A stretch of 64,000 nucleotides of DNA from Flexivirga aerilata (GCF_013002715.1 NZ_JABENB010000001.1:930001-994000); one strand, 5' to 3'; numbered from the stretch's first letter, positions 24,367 through 33,465 are shown. Translations and numbers: made by a program. Notes: a model not told the origin generated them from the sequence alone.

Positions 24367-27300
24367 TGAGCACCGACACCGGCCGGACGAGCGCCGAGAC
24401 CGCCTTCGACATACGCAGTCCGCTGCCCACCGGCACCACAGTGCTCGAGGCGAGTGCCGGCACCGGCAAGACGTGGACGATCGCGGCGCTCGTCACCCGT
24501 TATGTCGCCGAGGGCGTGCACACCCTCGACGAGTTGCTCGTGGTCACCTTCGGTCGCGCCGCGTCGCAGGAGCTGCGCGAGCGGGTGCGTGAGCAACTCG
24601 TCGCCGCCCGCGAGGCGCTCGACGACCCGGAGCACGCCGGCGACGACCCGCTGACCACACTGCTGCTCGACGCGACACCGCAGGAGAGGGTGGCCCGTGC
24701 CGGGCGGCTGCGGGAGGCGCTCGCGTCCTTCGACGAGGCGACGATCGCGACGATCCACCAGTTCTGCCAGCGCGTGCTGGACGGCCTCGGCATCGCGGGC
24801 GACACCGACGCCGACGCCCAACTCGTCGACGACCTGGACGACCTGCTCGTCGAGGTCGTCGACGACCTCTACGTGCGCGGTTTCGCCGGACGGCCCGGCA
24901 CGCCCGAGTTCGGCTACCGCGAGGCGTTGCACATCGCCCGCACGGTCGTCGGCGATCCGGAGGCGGTGCTGCTGCCCGCCGACGCGGAGCCGGGCAGCGT
25001 CGCCGCCCGGCGGGTCGGCTTCGCGACCGCCGTACGTGCCGAAATGGCGCGCCGCAAAAGGCGATTGGGCCTGCTCAGCTATGACGACCTGCTCAGCGGA
25101 CTGGCCGGGGCGCTGCGTGCGCCGGACGCGCCCGCGCGCGACCGGATGCGCCGGCAGTGGAAGGTCGTGCTGATCGACGAATTCCAGGACACCGACCCGG
25201 TGCAGTGGGAGGTGTTCGACCGGGCGTTCAACGGCCACGCGACGATGGTGCTGATCGGCGACCCGAAGCAGGCGATCTACGCCTTCCGCGGCGGCGACGT
25301 CGTCACCTATCTGCAGGCCGCCGGCACCGCAGGCGTGCGACACACCCTCGCCACCAACTGGCGCTCCGACCGGCCGTTGGTCGACGCCGTCGGCGCCCTG
25401 CTCGGCGGCAGCGCCCTCGGCGACCCGCAGATCCGGGTGCACGACGTGCGCGCCCACCGGGAGGCGAGCCGGCTCGCCGGAGCACCCGTCGCCCACCCTT
25501 TCCGCCTGCGCATCGTCGACACGGCGCAGGTCGGCACCGGACTCAGCCGGGACGGCGACACCGTGCTGGTCGACGCGTTACGCCCGTTCCTCGCCCGCGA
25601 CGCCGCGCGCGACATCGCCCGGCTGCTCACCTCCGGCGCGACGTATGACGAGGGCTCCGGCCCGCGGCCGCTCCGCCCGAGCGACGTCGCCGTGCTCGCC
25701 GCCACCAACGCCCAGCTCGCGATGGTGCAGGAGGAGCTGCGCGCGGTCGGCATACCCGCGGTCGTGAGTGGTGCCGGGAGCGTCTTCCACACCCCCGCGG
25801 CGCGCGCCTGGCGCACGCTGCTGGAAGCCATGGACCAGCCGCACCGGTCGGGCCTGGTGCGGGCGGCCGCGTTGACGCCGTTCTTCGGAGTGGGCGCCAC
25901 CGAGCTCGACGAGCGCGGTGACGAGCTCACCGACGAGATCGCCACCACCCTGCGAGTGTGGTCGGCGATCTACGGGAAGCGAGGCATCGCAGCGGTTTTC
26001 GAGGCTGCCGGCGCGCGGGGCCTGCCCGCGCGGGTGCTCGGTCTGGTCGGCGGGGAGCGGGAGCTAACCGACCTGCGGCACGTCGCCGAGGCGCTGCATG
26101 CCGCCGGGCTCGAGGGCACCCGCGGCCTGCCGGGCCTGATCGGCTGGTTGCACGAGCAGTCGCAGCAGGACCGGCCGGCCAGCGGCGACGCCCGGGCCCG
26201 CCGGCTCGACAGCGACGCGCAGGCGGTGCAGCTGTCGACCATCCACGGCAGCAAGGGCCTGGAATATCCCGTGGTCTACCTGCCGTTCGCCGGCGACCGC
26301 AGTGTGCCCCGCAAGCTCAGCGTGCCGCTGCTGCACCAGCCGGCCGCCGGCGGCCCGTCGTCGCCGGTCCGCTCGCTCGACGTCGGCGGCGAGGACGCCG
26401 CGCTGGAGTCGCTGGCCCGGGCGGAGGACGCCGGCGAGTCGCTGCGGTTGTTCTACGTCGCAGTGACGCGCGCCAAGTCGCAGGTCGTCGCGTGGTGGCC
26501 GCGCGGCTCCACGGTGACCGCGTCCGCGTTGCACCGGTTGCTGCTCGATCGTCAACCGGCACAACGCGATCCGGATGGTCGTGTCGACGATGTGGTGGCG
26601 CTGCCCGACAGCGCGCACATGCGCCAGGTGCTCGACGCGTGGGCGCTCGCAGGCGGTCCGCGCTGGGAGCTGGCCGACGACCTCGTCGAGGAGCGGCTGC
26701 GATTGCCGGTCGAGAGCACCGAGCTGACCGTGCGCGACTTCACCCGCGAGATCGACACCGAGTGGCGACGCACGTCATACAGCGCGCTGAGCCGGGCGAT
26801 CGACGACGTGCCGCTGGTGGAGGGCGTGGGCAGCGAGCCCGAGGTCGACGTGCTGGCCGACGAGCCGGAGATCGTGCTGCCGGACCGCGGCGGGCAGGCG
26901 GTGCCCGGTGCCGACCTCCCGTCGCCGATGGCCGACCTGCCGGTCGGCGCGACGTTCGGGTCGCTGGTGCACGCCGTGCTCGAGCTCGCCGACCCCGAGG
27001 CGGCCGACCTGCGGGCCGAGGTGGCCGCCCGGGTGCGCGAACAGCTGATCCGCTGGCCGGTCGATCTCGACCAGAGCGCCCTCGTCGAGGCGATCCTGCC
27101 GGTCTACGACACCCCCCTCGGTCCGCTCGCGCACGGGGAGACGCTGCGCACGATCGGGCGAAATCGGTTGGCAGAGCTTGATTTCGAGATCCCGCTCGTC
27201 GGTGGGGACGACCGGGACCGGCTCGCCGAGCGGGTCACCCTCGGCGAGATCGCGGCCATCCTGCGCCGCCACCTTCCGCCCGGCGACCCGCTGCTGCCCT

Positions 27301-27746
27301 ATGCCGACCTGCTCGACCACGAGGTCGTGGGCGGTCAGGTGCTGCGCGGCTACCTCACCGGGTCGATCGACGTCGTCCTGCGGTTCGGCGACCGCTACCT
27401 GGTCGCCGACTACAAGACCAACTGGCTCGGCCCGGCCGACCAGCCGCTGCTGCTCGGCGCCTACGGTCCCGACCAGCTCGCCGGTGCCATGGGGCATTCC
27501 GACTACCCCCTGCAGGCGTTGCTGTATGCCGTCGTGCTGCACCGCTACCTGCGCTGGCGGCTGCCCGGCTACACCCCCGAGCACCACCTCGGCGGCGTCC
27601 TCTATCTCTACCTGCGCGGCATGGCCGGGGAGGCGACCCCGATCATCAACGGACAACCCACCGGCGTCTTCTCCTGGCGGCCGCCCACCGCGCTGGTCAC
27701 CGCCATCTCCGACCTGCTCGACGGCCGATCGGAGGACCGGGGATGA
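24366..27746 (+). CDS. recB: Exodeoxyribonuclease V beta subunit RecB
   Basis: 1126 residues. Helicase motifs: Walker A VLEASAGTGKTWTIAALVTR (res. 30s), LLVVTFGRAASQELRERV, motif II VVLIDEFQDTDPVQWEVFD, III IGDPKQAIYAFRGGDVV, V QLSTIHGSKGLEYPVVYLPF, VI LRLFYVAVTRAKSQVVAWW. The C-terminal nuclease keeps its catalytic residues: His in FGSLVHAVLEL, Asp in GSIDVVLRF, and the Asp/Lys pair VADYKTNWLG. It loads RecA and drives 3'-5' unwinding in the E. coli paradigm. Overlaps recC and recD. Confidence 0.94.
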   Translation: MSTDTGRTSAETAFDIRSPLPTGTTVLEASAGTGKTWTIAALVTRYVAEGVHTLDELLVVTFGRAASQELRERVREQLVAAREALDDPEHAGDDPLTTLLLDATPQERVARAGRLREALASFDEATIATIHQFCQRVLDGLGIAGDTDADAQLVDDLDDLLVEVVDDLYVRGFAGRPGTPEFGYREALHIARTVVGDPEAVLLPADAEPGSVAARRVGFATAVRAEMARRKRRLGLLSYDDLLSGLAGALRAPDAPARDRMRRQWKVVLIDEFQDTDPVQWEVFDRAFNGHATMVLIGDPKQAIYAFRGGDVVTYLQAAGTAGVRHTLATNWRSDRPLVDAVGALLGGSALGDPQIRVHDVRAHREASRLAGAPVAHPFRLRIVDTAQVGTGLSRDGDTVLVDALRPFLARDAARDIARLLTSGATYDEGSGPRPLRPSDVAVLAATNAQLAMVQEELRAVGIPAVVSGAGSVFHTPAARAWRTLLEAMDQPHRSGLVRAAALTPFFGVGATELDERGDELTDEIATTLRVWSAIYGKRGIAAVFEAAGARGLPARVLGLVGGERELTDLRHVAEALHAAGLEGTRGLPGLIGWLHEQSQQDRPASGDARARRLDSDAQAVQLSTIHGSKGLEYPVVYLPFAGDRSVPRKLSVPLLHQPAAGGPSSPVRSLDVGGEDAALESLARAEDAGESLRLFYVAVTRAKSQVVAWWPRGSTVTASALHRLLLDRQPAQRDPDGRVDDVVALPDSAHMRQVLDAWALAGGPRWELADDLVEERLRLPVESTELTVRDFTREIDTEWRRTSYSALSRAIDDVPLVEGVGSEPEVDVLADEPEIVLPDRGGQAVPGADLPSPMADLPVGATFGSLVHAVLELADPEAADLRAEVAARVREQLIRWPVDLDQSALVEAILPVYDTPLGPLAHGETLRTIGRNRLAELDFEIPLVGGDDRDRLAERVTLGEIAAILRRHLPPGDPLLPYADLLDHEVVGGQVLRGYLTGSIDVVLRFGDRYLVADYKTNWLGPADQPLLLGAYGPDQLAGAMGHSDYPLQALLYAVVLHRYLRWRLPGYTPEHHLGGVLYLYLRGMAGEATPIINGQPTGVFSWRPPTALVTAISDLLDGRSEDRG

Positions 27747-29539
27747 CCCTCACCCGCCCCTCGTATGACGCCGCGCTCGCTCTCCGTGCCGATCCGCTCT
27801 TCCGGCCGGCGCGCGACGCGCGAGTGCTCGACGCCGCCGACATCCACGTCGCCTCGCGCCTGGGCACCCTTGCGGGAGAGCAGGATCCGCTGGCCCGCCT
27901 GGCACTCGCCCTCGCGGTGCGCGCGGTGCGCAAGGGCTCGACGTGCCTCGACCTGGGCGAGGCCGTCGGCATCCCGGACGAGGTGCGGCGCGCCGGTGAG
28001 GAGCCGGACGTCGCGGACCTGCTGGCGCGGGACTGGCCGACCGATGCCGCCGCCTGGCGCACGGCCGTCGCGGGCAGCGCGCTCGCGTCGGCGGGCGTGC
28101 TGGCCGTCGAGCACGACCTGGTCTATCTCGACCGCTACCGACGGCAGGAGGTGCAGGTCGCGCAGACCCTCACCGACCGGTTGCGCGAGCAACCGCCGCA
28201 GGTCGCCGAGGACGTGCTGGCCGAGGGCCTGCGCCGGCTCTTCCCGCAGGCCGGATGGGCCGAGCAGTCGGCCGTGGCCGGCCGGGCGGTGCGGCAGTGG
28301 ACGACCGTGCTGACCGGCGGCCCGGGCACCGGGAAGACCACCACCGTGGCGGGCATCCTCGCGCTGCTCGCCGAGCAGCACGAGGCGCTCGGTGGCTCGG
28401 GACGGCTGCGGGTTGGGCTCGCGGCGCCGACCGGCAAGGCGGCGGCGCGGCTGCAGGAGTCGATCGCGCAGGCAGCGTCGGTCTTCGGTGCGACGGACCA
28501 GGCGCGCGTCAGCGGGCTGGAGGCGTCGACGCTGCACCGGCTGCTCGGCTGGAACCCCAGACAACGCAACAGGTTTCGGCACGGCGCGGACAACCGTCTG
28601 CCGCACGACGTGATCGTCGTCGACGAAACCTCGATGGTCGACCTCACCATGATGGCGCGCCTGCTCGAGGCAGTGCGGCCGCGGACCCGACTGCTGCTCG
28701 TCGGCGACCCCGACCAGCTGGCGTCGGTCGACGCCGGCGCGGTGCTCGCCGACCTGGTCGACGGCTACCAACAGGTCGCACCCGACACCGTCGCCCGGCT
28801 GCTCGTCTCGCGGCGCTTCGACGAGTCGATCGGCGCGGTCGCCGCCGCGATCCGCGACGGCGACGCCGACCGGGTGGTCGAGCTCCTGCGCGACGCCGGT
28901 GACTCGACCTCCTGGATCGAGCAGGAGGACCCGACGGAGCTGCTCCGCCCACGGCTCGTCGAGCGTGCCCTGCGACTGCGGCGGCTCGCCGCCGACGGCG
29001 ACGTGACCGGCGGCCTCGCCGCCCTCGGCGAGCACCGGCTGCTGTGCGCCCGCCGCACCGGTAGCCGCGGCGTGACCGGCTGGAATCGCGTTGTCGACCA
29101 ATGGCTTTCGGAGGCGACCGGCGACCCGCTGTGGGACCCCATGTATGTCGGGCGCCCGCTCCTCGTCACCCGCAACGACTACGCCCTCGGCCTGCTCAAC
29201 GGTGACAGCGGGCTCGTCGTGGCGGGCGCCGACGGCGCACCGACCGCGGCGATGGTCACCGCCGGCGGGGTGGTGCAGCTCGGGGCGGGCCGGCTCTCCG
29301 ACGTCGAGACGATGCACGCGATGACCGTGCACAAGAGCCAGGGCAGCGAGGCACCGGAGATCACCGTGCTGCTCCCGGAGGACGAATCCCCCATGCTGGT
29401 GCGCGAATTGCTCTACACCGCAGTCACCCGCGCCGGCAGCAAGGTCACCGTCGTCGGCAGCGAGGAGGCGGTCCGCACCGCGGTCGCCACGCGCATCCGC
29501 CGGGCGAGCGGGCTGCGGCAGCGGCTGCAGGCCGACTAG
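27743..29539 (+). CDS. recD: Exodeoxyribonuclease V alpha subunit RecD
   Basis: 598 residues. SF1B helicase motifs: VLTGGPGTGKTTTVAGIL (Walker A), VIVVDETSMVDLTMMARLLE (Walker B), LLLVGDPDQLASVDAGAVLA, TVHKSQGSEAPEITVLLP and ELLYTAVTRAGSKVTVVGS. Together with recC and recB it completes the enzyme that processes double-strand breaks and degrades unprotected linear DNA. GGAGG precedes the ATG, which overlaps the recB stop (ATGA). No fourth gene follows on this strand. Confidence 0.93.
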   Translation: MTLTRPSYDAALALRADPLFRPARDARVLDAADIHVASRLGTLAGEQDPLARLALALAVRAVRKGSTCLDLGEAVGIPDEVRRAGEEPDVADLLARDWPTDAAAWRTAVAGSALASAGVLAVEHDLVYLDRYRRQEVQVAQTLTDRLREQPPQVAEDVLAEGLRRLFPQAGWAEQSAVAGRAVRQWTTVLTGGPGTGKTTTVAGILALLAEQHEALGGSGRLRVGLAAPTGKAAARLQESIAQAASVFGATDQARVSGLEASTLHRLLGWNPRQRNRFRHGADNRLPHDVIVVDETSMVDLTMMARLLEAVRPRTRLLLVGDPDQLASVDAGAVLADLVDGYQQVAPDTVARLLVSRRFDESIGAVAAAIRDGDADRVVELLRDAGDSTSWIEQEDPTELLRPRLVERALRLRRLAADGDVTGGLAALGEHRLLCARRTGSRGVTGWNRVVDQWLSEATGDPLWDPMYVGRPLLVTRNDYALGLLNGDSGLVVAGADGAPTAAMVTAGGVVQLGAGRLSDVETMHAMTVHKSQGSEAPEITVLLPEDESPMLVRELLYTAVTRAGSKVTVVGSEEAVRTAVATRIRRASGLRQRLQAD

Positions 29540-29632
29540 CCGTAATAGCTGTACTCGCTGCACTGCCAGGCATTGCCGTGTCGGCACTGTGTCGGTGTCT
29601 CCTCGGTGTCTCGTCGGCGGCTGGTGGGCGGC

Positions 29633-30910
29633 TCACCCGACGGGCCAGAGCGGCTCGGCGCGCTCGGCATACGCGCGGGTGAGTATGCCGAGCAGGTCCC
29701 TCACCGGCAGCGACCCGCGAAAGCCCGACGCCACGTCGGTGACCGCGACCCGCCCGTCGGCCACCTCGCGCTCGCCGACCACCGCGATCACACTGTCCCG
29801 ACGCGAGCGGCTGGCCCGGATGCGTGCGCCGAGGGAGCCGGCCGGCTCGAAGCGCGCACGCAAACCCGCGCCGAGCAGGTCGTCGGTGAGGCCACGTGCG
29901 GCCGCGTCCTGCGCCTCGCCGACCGGCAGCACGCACACCTGCACCGGCGCCAGCCACAACGGGAGCCGGCCGTCATACCGCTCGAGCAGGGCCGCGGTGA
30001 CCCGCTCCATCGAGCCGACGGTGCCGCGGTGGATCATCACGACGCGTTGCCGGGTGTCGTCGGCCGCGTCGTAGGTCAGGTCGAAGCGTTCGGGCTGGAC
30101 GAAGTCGAGCTGCACGGTCGCGATGGTCTCCTCGTGGCCGTTCGGGCCGATGACCTGCAGGTCCAGTTTGGGGCCGTAGAACGCGGCCTCCCCCACGGCG
30201 TCGACCAGCGACAGCCCCTGCGACGGCAGGTCGACCGCGCCGGCTGCGCGCCGCAGCGCATCGGCCGCCTCCGACCACTGCTGCGGCGAACCCAGGTAGC
30301 CACCGCCGTCACCGGGCAGCGACAGCCGCACGTAATCCACCGGCAGGCCGAGCACCTGCTGGGCCCGCAACGCCGACCGCAGGGCGGTCTGCGCCTCCGC
30401 GGCGATCTGGTCGGGCCGGCAGAAGACGTGGGTGTCGTCGAGGTTGATCTGGCGCACTCGCGACAGGCCGCTCACCACCCCCGACCGCTCGGCCCGGAAC
30501 ATCGACGCCAGCTCGTTCAGCCGGATCGGCAGCTCGCGGTAGGAGTGCCGGCGCGCGGCATAGACCATCGCGTGGTGCGGACAGTTGGCCGGCCGCAGGA
30601 CCAGCTCGTCCCCGGGCAGCTCGTCGCCCAGCCGCATCGGCGGGAACATGTCGTCGGCGAACTTCGCCCAGTGCCCGGAGCGCTCGAACAGCGCGCGCTT
30701 GCCGAGCACCGGGGTGTGCACCGGCTGGCAGCCGTCGCCGCGGGCGATGTCGGCCGCGAGTGCGGCGAGCTCGTCGTAGATCACCGCACCGTCGGGCAGC
30801 CACAACGGCAGGCCGGAGCCGACCATCGGGCTCCCGGCGAAGACGCCGAGCTGGCGACCGATGGCGCGGTGATCCGCGCCCGAATCGTCATAAGGGGCAA
30901 CGGTTTCCAT
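29633..30910 (-). CDS. thrS: Threonyl-tRNA synthetase lacking the TGS and editing domains
   Basis: 425 residues, about 250 fewer than full-length bacterial ThrRS. It starts at the catalytic domain (SGADHRAIGRQLGVF, LPLWLPDGAVIYDELA). Motif 2 is intact (ELPIRLNELASMFRAERSG, then GLSRVRQINLDDTHVFC). Zinc ligands are present: Cys in LRPANCPHH, His in DDTHVFC and His in VMIHRGTVGSMER. Anticodon-binding domain ends APVQVCVLPVGEAQD onward. AGGAG lies before the ATG. No editing domain means possible Ser mischarging unless edited in trans. It is preceded by a Thr-codon leader peptide and attenuator. Confidence 0.9.
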   Translation of the reverse strand: METVAPYDDSGADHRAIGRQLGVFAGSPMVGSGLPLWLPDGAVIYDELAALAADIARGDGCQPVHTPVLGKRALFERSGHWAKFADDMFPPMRLGDELPGDELVLRPANCPHHAMVYAARRHSYRELPIRLNELASMFRAERSGVVSGLSRVRQINLDDTHVFCRPDQIAAEAQTALRSALRAQQVLGLPVDYVRLSLPGDGGGYLGSPQQWSEAADALRRAAGAVDLPSQGLSLVDAVGEAAFYGPKLDLQVIGPNGHEETIATVQLDFVQPERFDLTYDAADDTRQRVVMIHRGTVGSMERVTAALLERYDGRLPLWLAPVQVCVLPVGEAQDAAARGLTDDLLGAGLRARFEPAGSLGARIRASRSRRDSVIAVVGEREVADGRVAVTDVASGFRGSLPVRDLLGILTRAYAERAEPLWPVG

Positions 30911-30982
30911 GATTCTCCTGCTCTCCTGATTCTCGCGTTCTGATCAGGTGCGGTGGAGCCGGCCCGGGGACGAAGAAACCCG

Positions 30983-31009
30983 AAAAACCCCGGAGCGTGG
31001 CTCCGGGGT
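30983..31009 (-). terminator. Intrinsic terminator (attenuator) in the thrS leader
   Basis: On the minus strand: stem ACCCCGGAG (31009-31001), loop CCACG, CTCCGGGGT (30995-30987), then TTTT. It lies 73 bp before the thrS ATG and directly after the leader peptide, in the position of an attenuator. The CCGGAG in its 5' arm (31006-31001) can alternatively pair with CTCCGG in the leader (31043-31038). Confidence 0.75.
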
Positions 31010-31033
31010 CAACTGGTGCAGTGGCAGCAGGGA

Positions 31034-31075
31034 CTAGCCGGAGTGGTCCGGCGTCGTCGTCTGCTGCAGCTGCAT
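31034..31075 (-). CDS. thrS leader peptide with three consecutive Thr codons
   Basis: A 13-codon frame MQLQQTTTPDHSG ending in TAG at 31034-31036. Codons 6-8 are ACG ACG ACG. The sequence GCCGGA-CCAC-TCCGGC (31052-31037), which begins right after the Thr codons, folds as a hairpin; a ribosome stalled on Thr would mask its first arm and free CTCCGG to pair with the terminator arm. TATCGT lies 7 nt before ATG, a leaderless-like arrangement. Too short for standard ORF calling. Function is inference from arrangement. Confidence 0.7.
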   Translation of the reverse strand: MQLQQTTTPDHSG

Positions 31076-31095
31076 GGGCACGACGATAGCGCGCG

Positions 31096-31410
31096 TCAGC
31101 GGCGGTCGACCAGCGCGTATGACGCGGCCGCGCTCACGGCGGTCACCGCGAGCACCGACGGCCACGCGCCGATCTTCTTGGCCAGCGGGTGCGAGGCGCC
31201 GAAGCCACCGAGGTAGAGGGCACCCAGGCCGGCGGCCACCTGCGGGCCGCCCTTGGCCAGCCAGGTGCGTCCGGCGAAGATGCCCGCCGCACCGAGCACG
31301 ACGCCGCCGAGCGGACGGATGCCGGTCTCGCGCGCGGTGAGGTAACCGCCGAGGAGGCCGAGCGCGGTCAGCGGCGCGGTCTGGACGTCGAGTGCGTTGC
31401 GAAGAGCCAT
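31096..31410 (-). CDS. Small hydrophobic membrane protein, unknown function
   Basis: 104 residues with about three to four hydrophobic helices (LTALGLLGGYLTA, PLGGVVLGAAGIFAG, GPQVAAGLGALYLGGFG, WPSVLAVTAVSAAASYAL). ATG 31410 or an in-frame ATG 31419 are both possible. It ends 20 bp before the thrS leader peptide on the same strand, but the leader may have its own promoter. No family recognised. Confidence 0.5.
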   Translation of the reverse strand: MALRNALDVQTAPLTALGLLGGYLTARETGIRPLGGVVLGAAGIFAGRTWLAKGGPQVAAGLGALYLGGFGASHPLAKKIGAWPSVLAVTAVSAAASYALVDRR

Positions 31411-31483
31411 GACCACCATGCTAATTCGCCGGCCGGGGCGGCGAGGGACGGGCCTGGCGGGGTCAGCCGACCGCCCGGCGGGG

Positions 31484-32197
31484 TCAGCCGAGGAAGCGGG
31501 CGCGCTCGGCGCGGGCCTGGTCGCGCAGCTCGATGAGCTGATGGCGCACCGAGGAGACCAGCAGGCCCGGGCGACCGAGCCGCAGCAGTCGCAGCACCGA
31601 CTGCTCCGGCCGGCCGAAGGTGGACCACGGAGAGAGCGGCTCCGGCATACCGAAGGGACGCACCGCGGCTGCCACCCGGTGCCCCTGCTGCGAGACGTAA
31701 CCGTCGATGCCGAGGCGCCCGAGCACGTCGCGCTGGGTCGCCGCGCGGCGCGGACCGAGCAGCCCGTTGGCGTGCCCGACCGCCCAGCAGGTCGACGCCG
31801 CCAGCAACTCGGGGGAGTAGTCGGTGACGAGCGCAGGGTCACGGCGCACGGCGAGCACCAGCCCGGTGCGCAGCGCGATCGCCGCCTCGTCCGGGAACCA
31901 CACGCCGGCGACGTCGGCCAGCAGCGCGGCCGCGCCGGCCACCTCCGCCGGTGCCGGCGGGAGCGCCGTGAGCGGGCGCCCCGGCAACTGGTCGAGGGTG
32001 GCGGCGCCACCAACGGTGTCCGCGAGCTGCCGCAGGATCGTGTCGTGCTCCCGCGGCGCCCGGTGCGTGGTGAACGGTGCGGTGCGGTCGACCAGGTCCT
32101 GGCCGGTGCGTGCGGTCGCGCCGTCCGGCCAGTCGAGCACCACGCGTCCGCGGTGCACGACCATGCGCCGTATGCGCGGCTGGCCGATCAGACTCAT
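31484..32197 (-). CDS. Conserved hypothetical protein
   Basis: 237 residues, soluble, no signal peptide. It begins with a strand-rich segment (MSLIGQPRIRRMVVHRGRVV) and is Ala/Leu/Arg-rich afterwards, with repeated helices and a DVAGVWFPDEAAIALRTGLV stretch. Two Trp and several His but no catalytic pattern that I recognise. A good AGGAG lies 6 nt before ATG 32197 and a palindrome TTACG-GTCT-CGTAA lies about 75 bp upstream. Gap of 73 bp to the downstream gene. Confidence 0.5.
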   Translation of the reverse strand: MSLIGQPRIRRMVVHRGRVVLDWPDGATARTGQDLVDRTAPFTTHRAPREHDTILRQLADTVGGAATLDQLPGRPLTALPPAPAEVAGAAALLADVAGVWFPDEAAIALRTGLVLAVRRDPALVTDYSPELLAASTCWAVGHANGLLGPRRAATQRDVLGRLGIDGYVSQQGHRVAAAVRPFGMPEPLSPWSTFGRPEQSVLRLLRLGRPGLLVSSVRHQLIELRDQARAERARFLG

Positions 32198-32269
32198 GCG
32201 GGCTCCTGGTGGTCACCGACCGTGTGCATCCGTGCGAGCGGTGCTCGCGGTTGGTCATCGAAGCGATGA

Positions 32270-32283
32270 TTACGGTCTCGTAA
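32270..32283. promoter_or_regulatory. Short palindrome upstream of the gene at 32197
   Basis: TTACG, GTCT, CGTAA form a 5-bp inverted repeat with a 4-nt centre (TTACGGTCTCGTAA), about 73-86 bp upstream of the ATG of the minus-strand gene. The region has no other obvious function, so it may be a repressor site. Weak because of shortness. Confidence 0.3.
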
Positions 32284-32304
32284 GGTCATGGGGGTCTCGG
32301 CTCA

Positions 32305-33417
32305 TCAGGAGAGACGTTGAGTCCCGCGATGTGAGAGAAGGTCCTCCACCGGGACCAAAAGGTCGGCGAGATCGGGGTGCTCCGCGGCGATCTCGGGCAG
32401 CAGCTCGGCCAGGAAGACGAACACCTCGTCCGGCCGGTCCGTGGTGAACCGTAGCGGGTCGACGATCGGTATGTCGGTGCCGGGCATCCGGCGGCCGTGC
32501 TTGGCCGGGCTGGCGTCGGCGACCGAGGCCAGCAGGCGCCGGTCCACCCCGGCGGCGGCGAGCAGCGCGACCGCGCGGGATGCCGCACCGTAGCCGTGCA
32601 CCCGGCGGCCGTCCTCGGCGCGCGCGGCCAGCACGGCGCGCAGTGCGGTGACCTGCCGGTCGAAGTCGGACTGCAGCCGCCCCACGACGTCGGCGTCGGT
32701 GATGCCGAGGTCGGCCTCCTCCTGCAACTGCACGTCGACCGACCGGTCGACCGGCCGGCCTTCCCTGCGGTGCGTCGCGACGAGCAGCAGGGTGCCGCCA
32801 TACAACGGGAAGGGCCAGACCTGGTTGACGCGCAAGCCGGCCGCATCGAGCAGACGCCGCAGGGTGGTGAGGCTGTAGTAGCCGAAATGGCTGTGCCGCA
32901 ACGCATTCCACTCACCACCGGTGACGATCGAGCCGAGGGTCTGAAACTGCAGCACGAGCGCGCCGCCGGGCGCGAGCAGTCGCGCCCGGATCGCGAGGGC
33001 GGCCGCCTGGTCGGCTTCGTGCATGAGCCCGAAGCTGTCGATCAGCACCTCGGCGGGACCCCGGCCGGTCAGCTGCAGGCCGAGGGCCTGCGCGTGGGCG
33101 AGCCAGCTCCCGCCGTGCGGCGACGGGAACTCCAGCGCGCGGCGTCCGGGCGACGTCCAGCCGGCCACCGCGACAGCGGTCATCGCGGCCGCCGCCTGGT
33201 CGATCAGCGCCCGCGGTTCGACGCCGCGCGGCTCCTCGACGGGCGGGCCGCCGCCGGCGAGCTGGGCCAGACCGCACGGACCGCACATCCACATGGCAAG
33301 GGGGTGCCGCGCGTCCGGGCCCGGGTCGTCCTGCCCCGGGAAGTCCCCGGCGGCGGGTTGCCGGCCGAGGTCGAGCACGACCCGCCCGACGCCGGAACCG
33401 CAGCCACGGCAGTTCAT
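32305..33417 (-). CDS. Zinc-binding-domain C-methyltransferase-like protein (sugar cluster)
   Basis: 370 residues. It starts with a Cys cluster NCRGCGSGVGRVVLDLGRQP and MCGPCGLAQL, like the putative zinc-binding N-terminal domain (Methyltransf_13 type), followed by a Rossmann-like region (RRALEFPSPHGGSWLAHAQA, GPAEVLIDSFGLMHEADQAA, RLLAPGGALVLQFQTLGSI) and the C-terminal Methyltransf_14-like part (GRRVHGYGAASRAVALLAAA). Such proteins C-methylate 4-keto sugars in NDP-deoxysugar pathways. The SAM motif I is divergent. It is divergent from RmlC across 48 bp and probably acts on the same branched sugar as the methyltransferase at 36529. Confidence 0.75.
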   Translation of the reverse strand: MNCRGCGSGVGRVVLDLGRQPAAGDFPGQDDPGPDARHPLAMWMCGPCGLAQLAGGGPPVEEPRGVEPRALIDQAAAAMTAVAVAGWTSPGRRALEFPSPHGGSWLAHAQALGLQLTGRGPAEVLIDSFGLMHEADQAAALAIRARLLAPGGALVLQFQTLGSIVTGGEWNALRHSHFGYYSLTTLRRLLDAAGLRVNQVWPFPLYGGTLLLVATHRREGRPVDRSVDVQLQEEADLGITDADVVGRLQSDFDRQVTALRAVLAARAEDGRRVHGYGAASRAVALLAAAGVDRRLLASVADASPAKHGRRMPGTDIPIVDPLRFTTDRPDEVFVFLAELLPEIAAEHPDLADLLVPVEDLLSHRGTQRLS

Positions 33418-33465
33418 TGCGCCGTTCCGTTCGTATGCCGGGACCGGGCACGACACCATGGCGGC

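Noticed and set aside
30983..31009. Terminator of the upstream small membrane-protein gene only
   Set aside because: The Thr codons, the alternative pairing with CTCCGG and its position just before thrS fit an attenuator better, although it may end read-through from upstream too.
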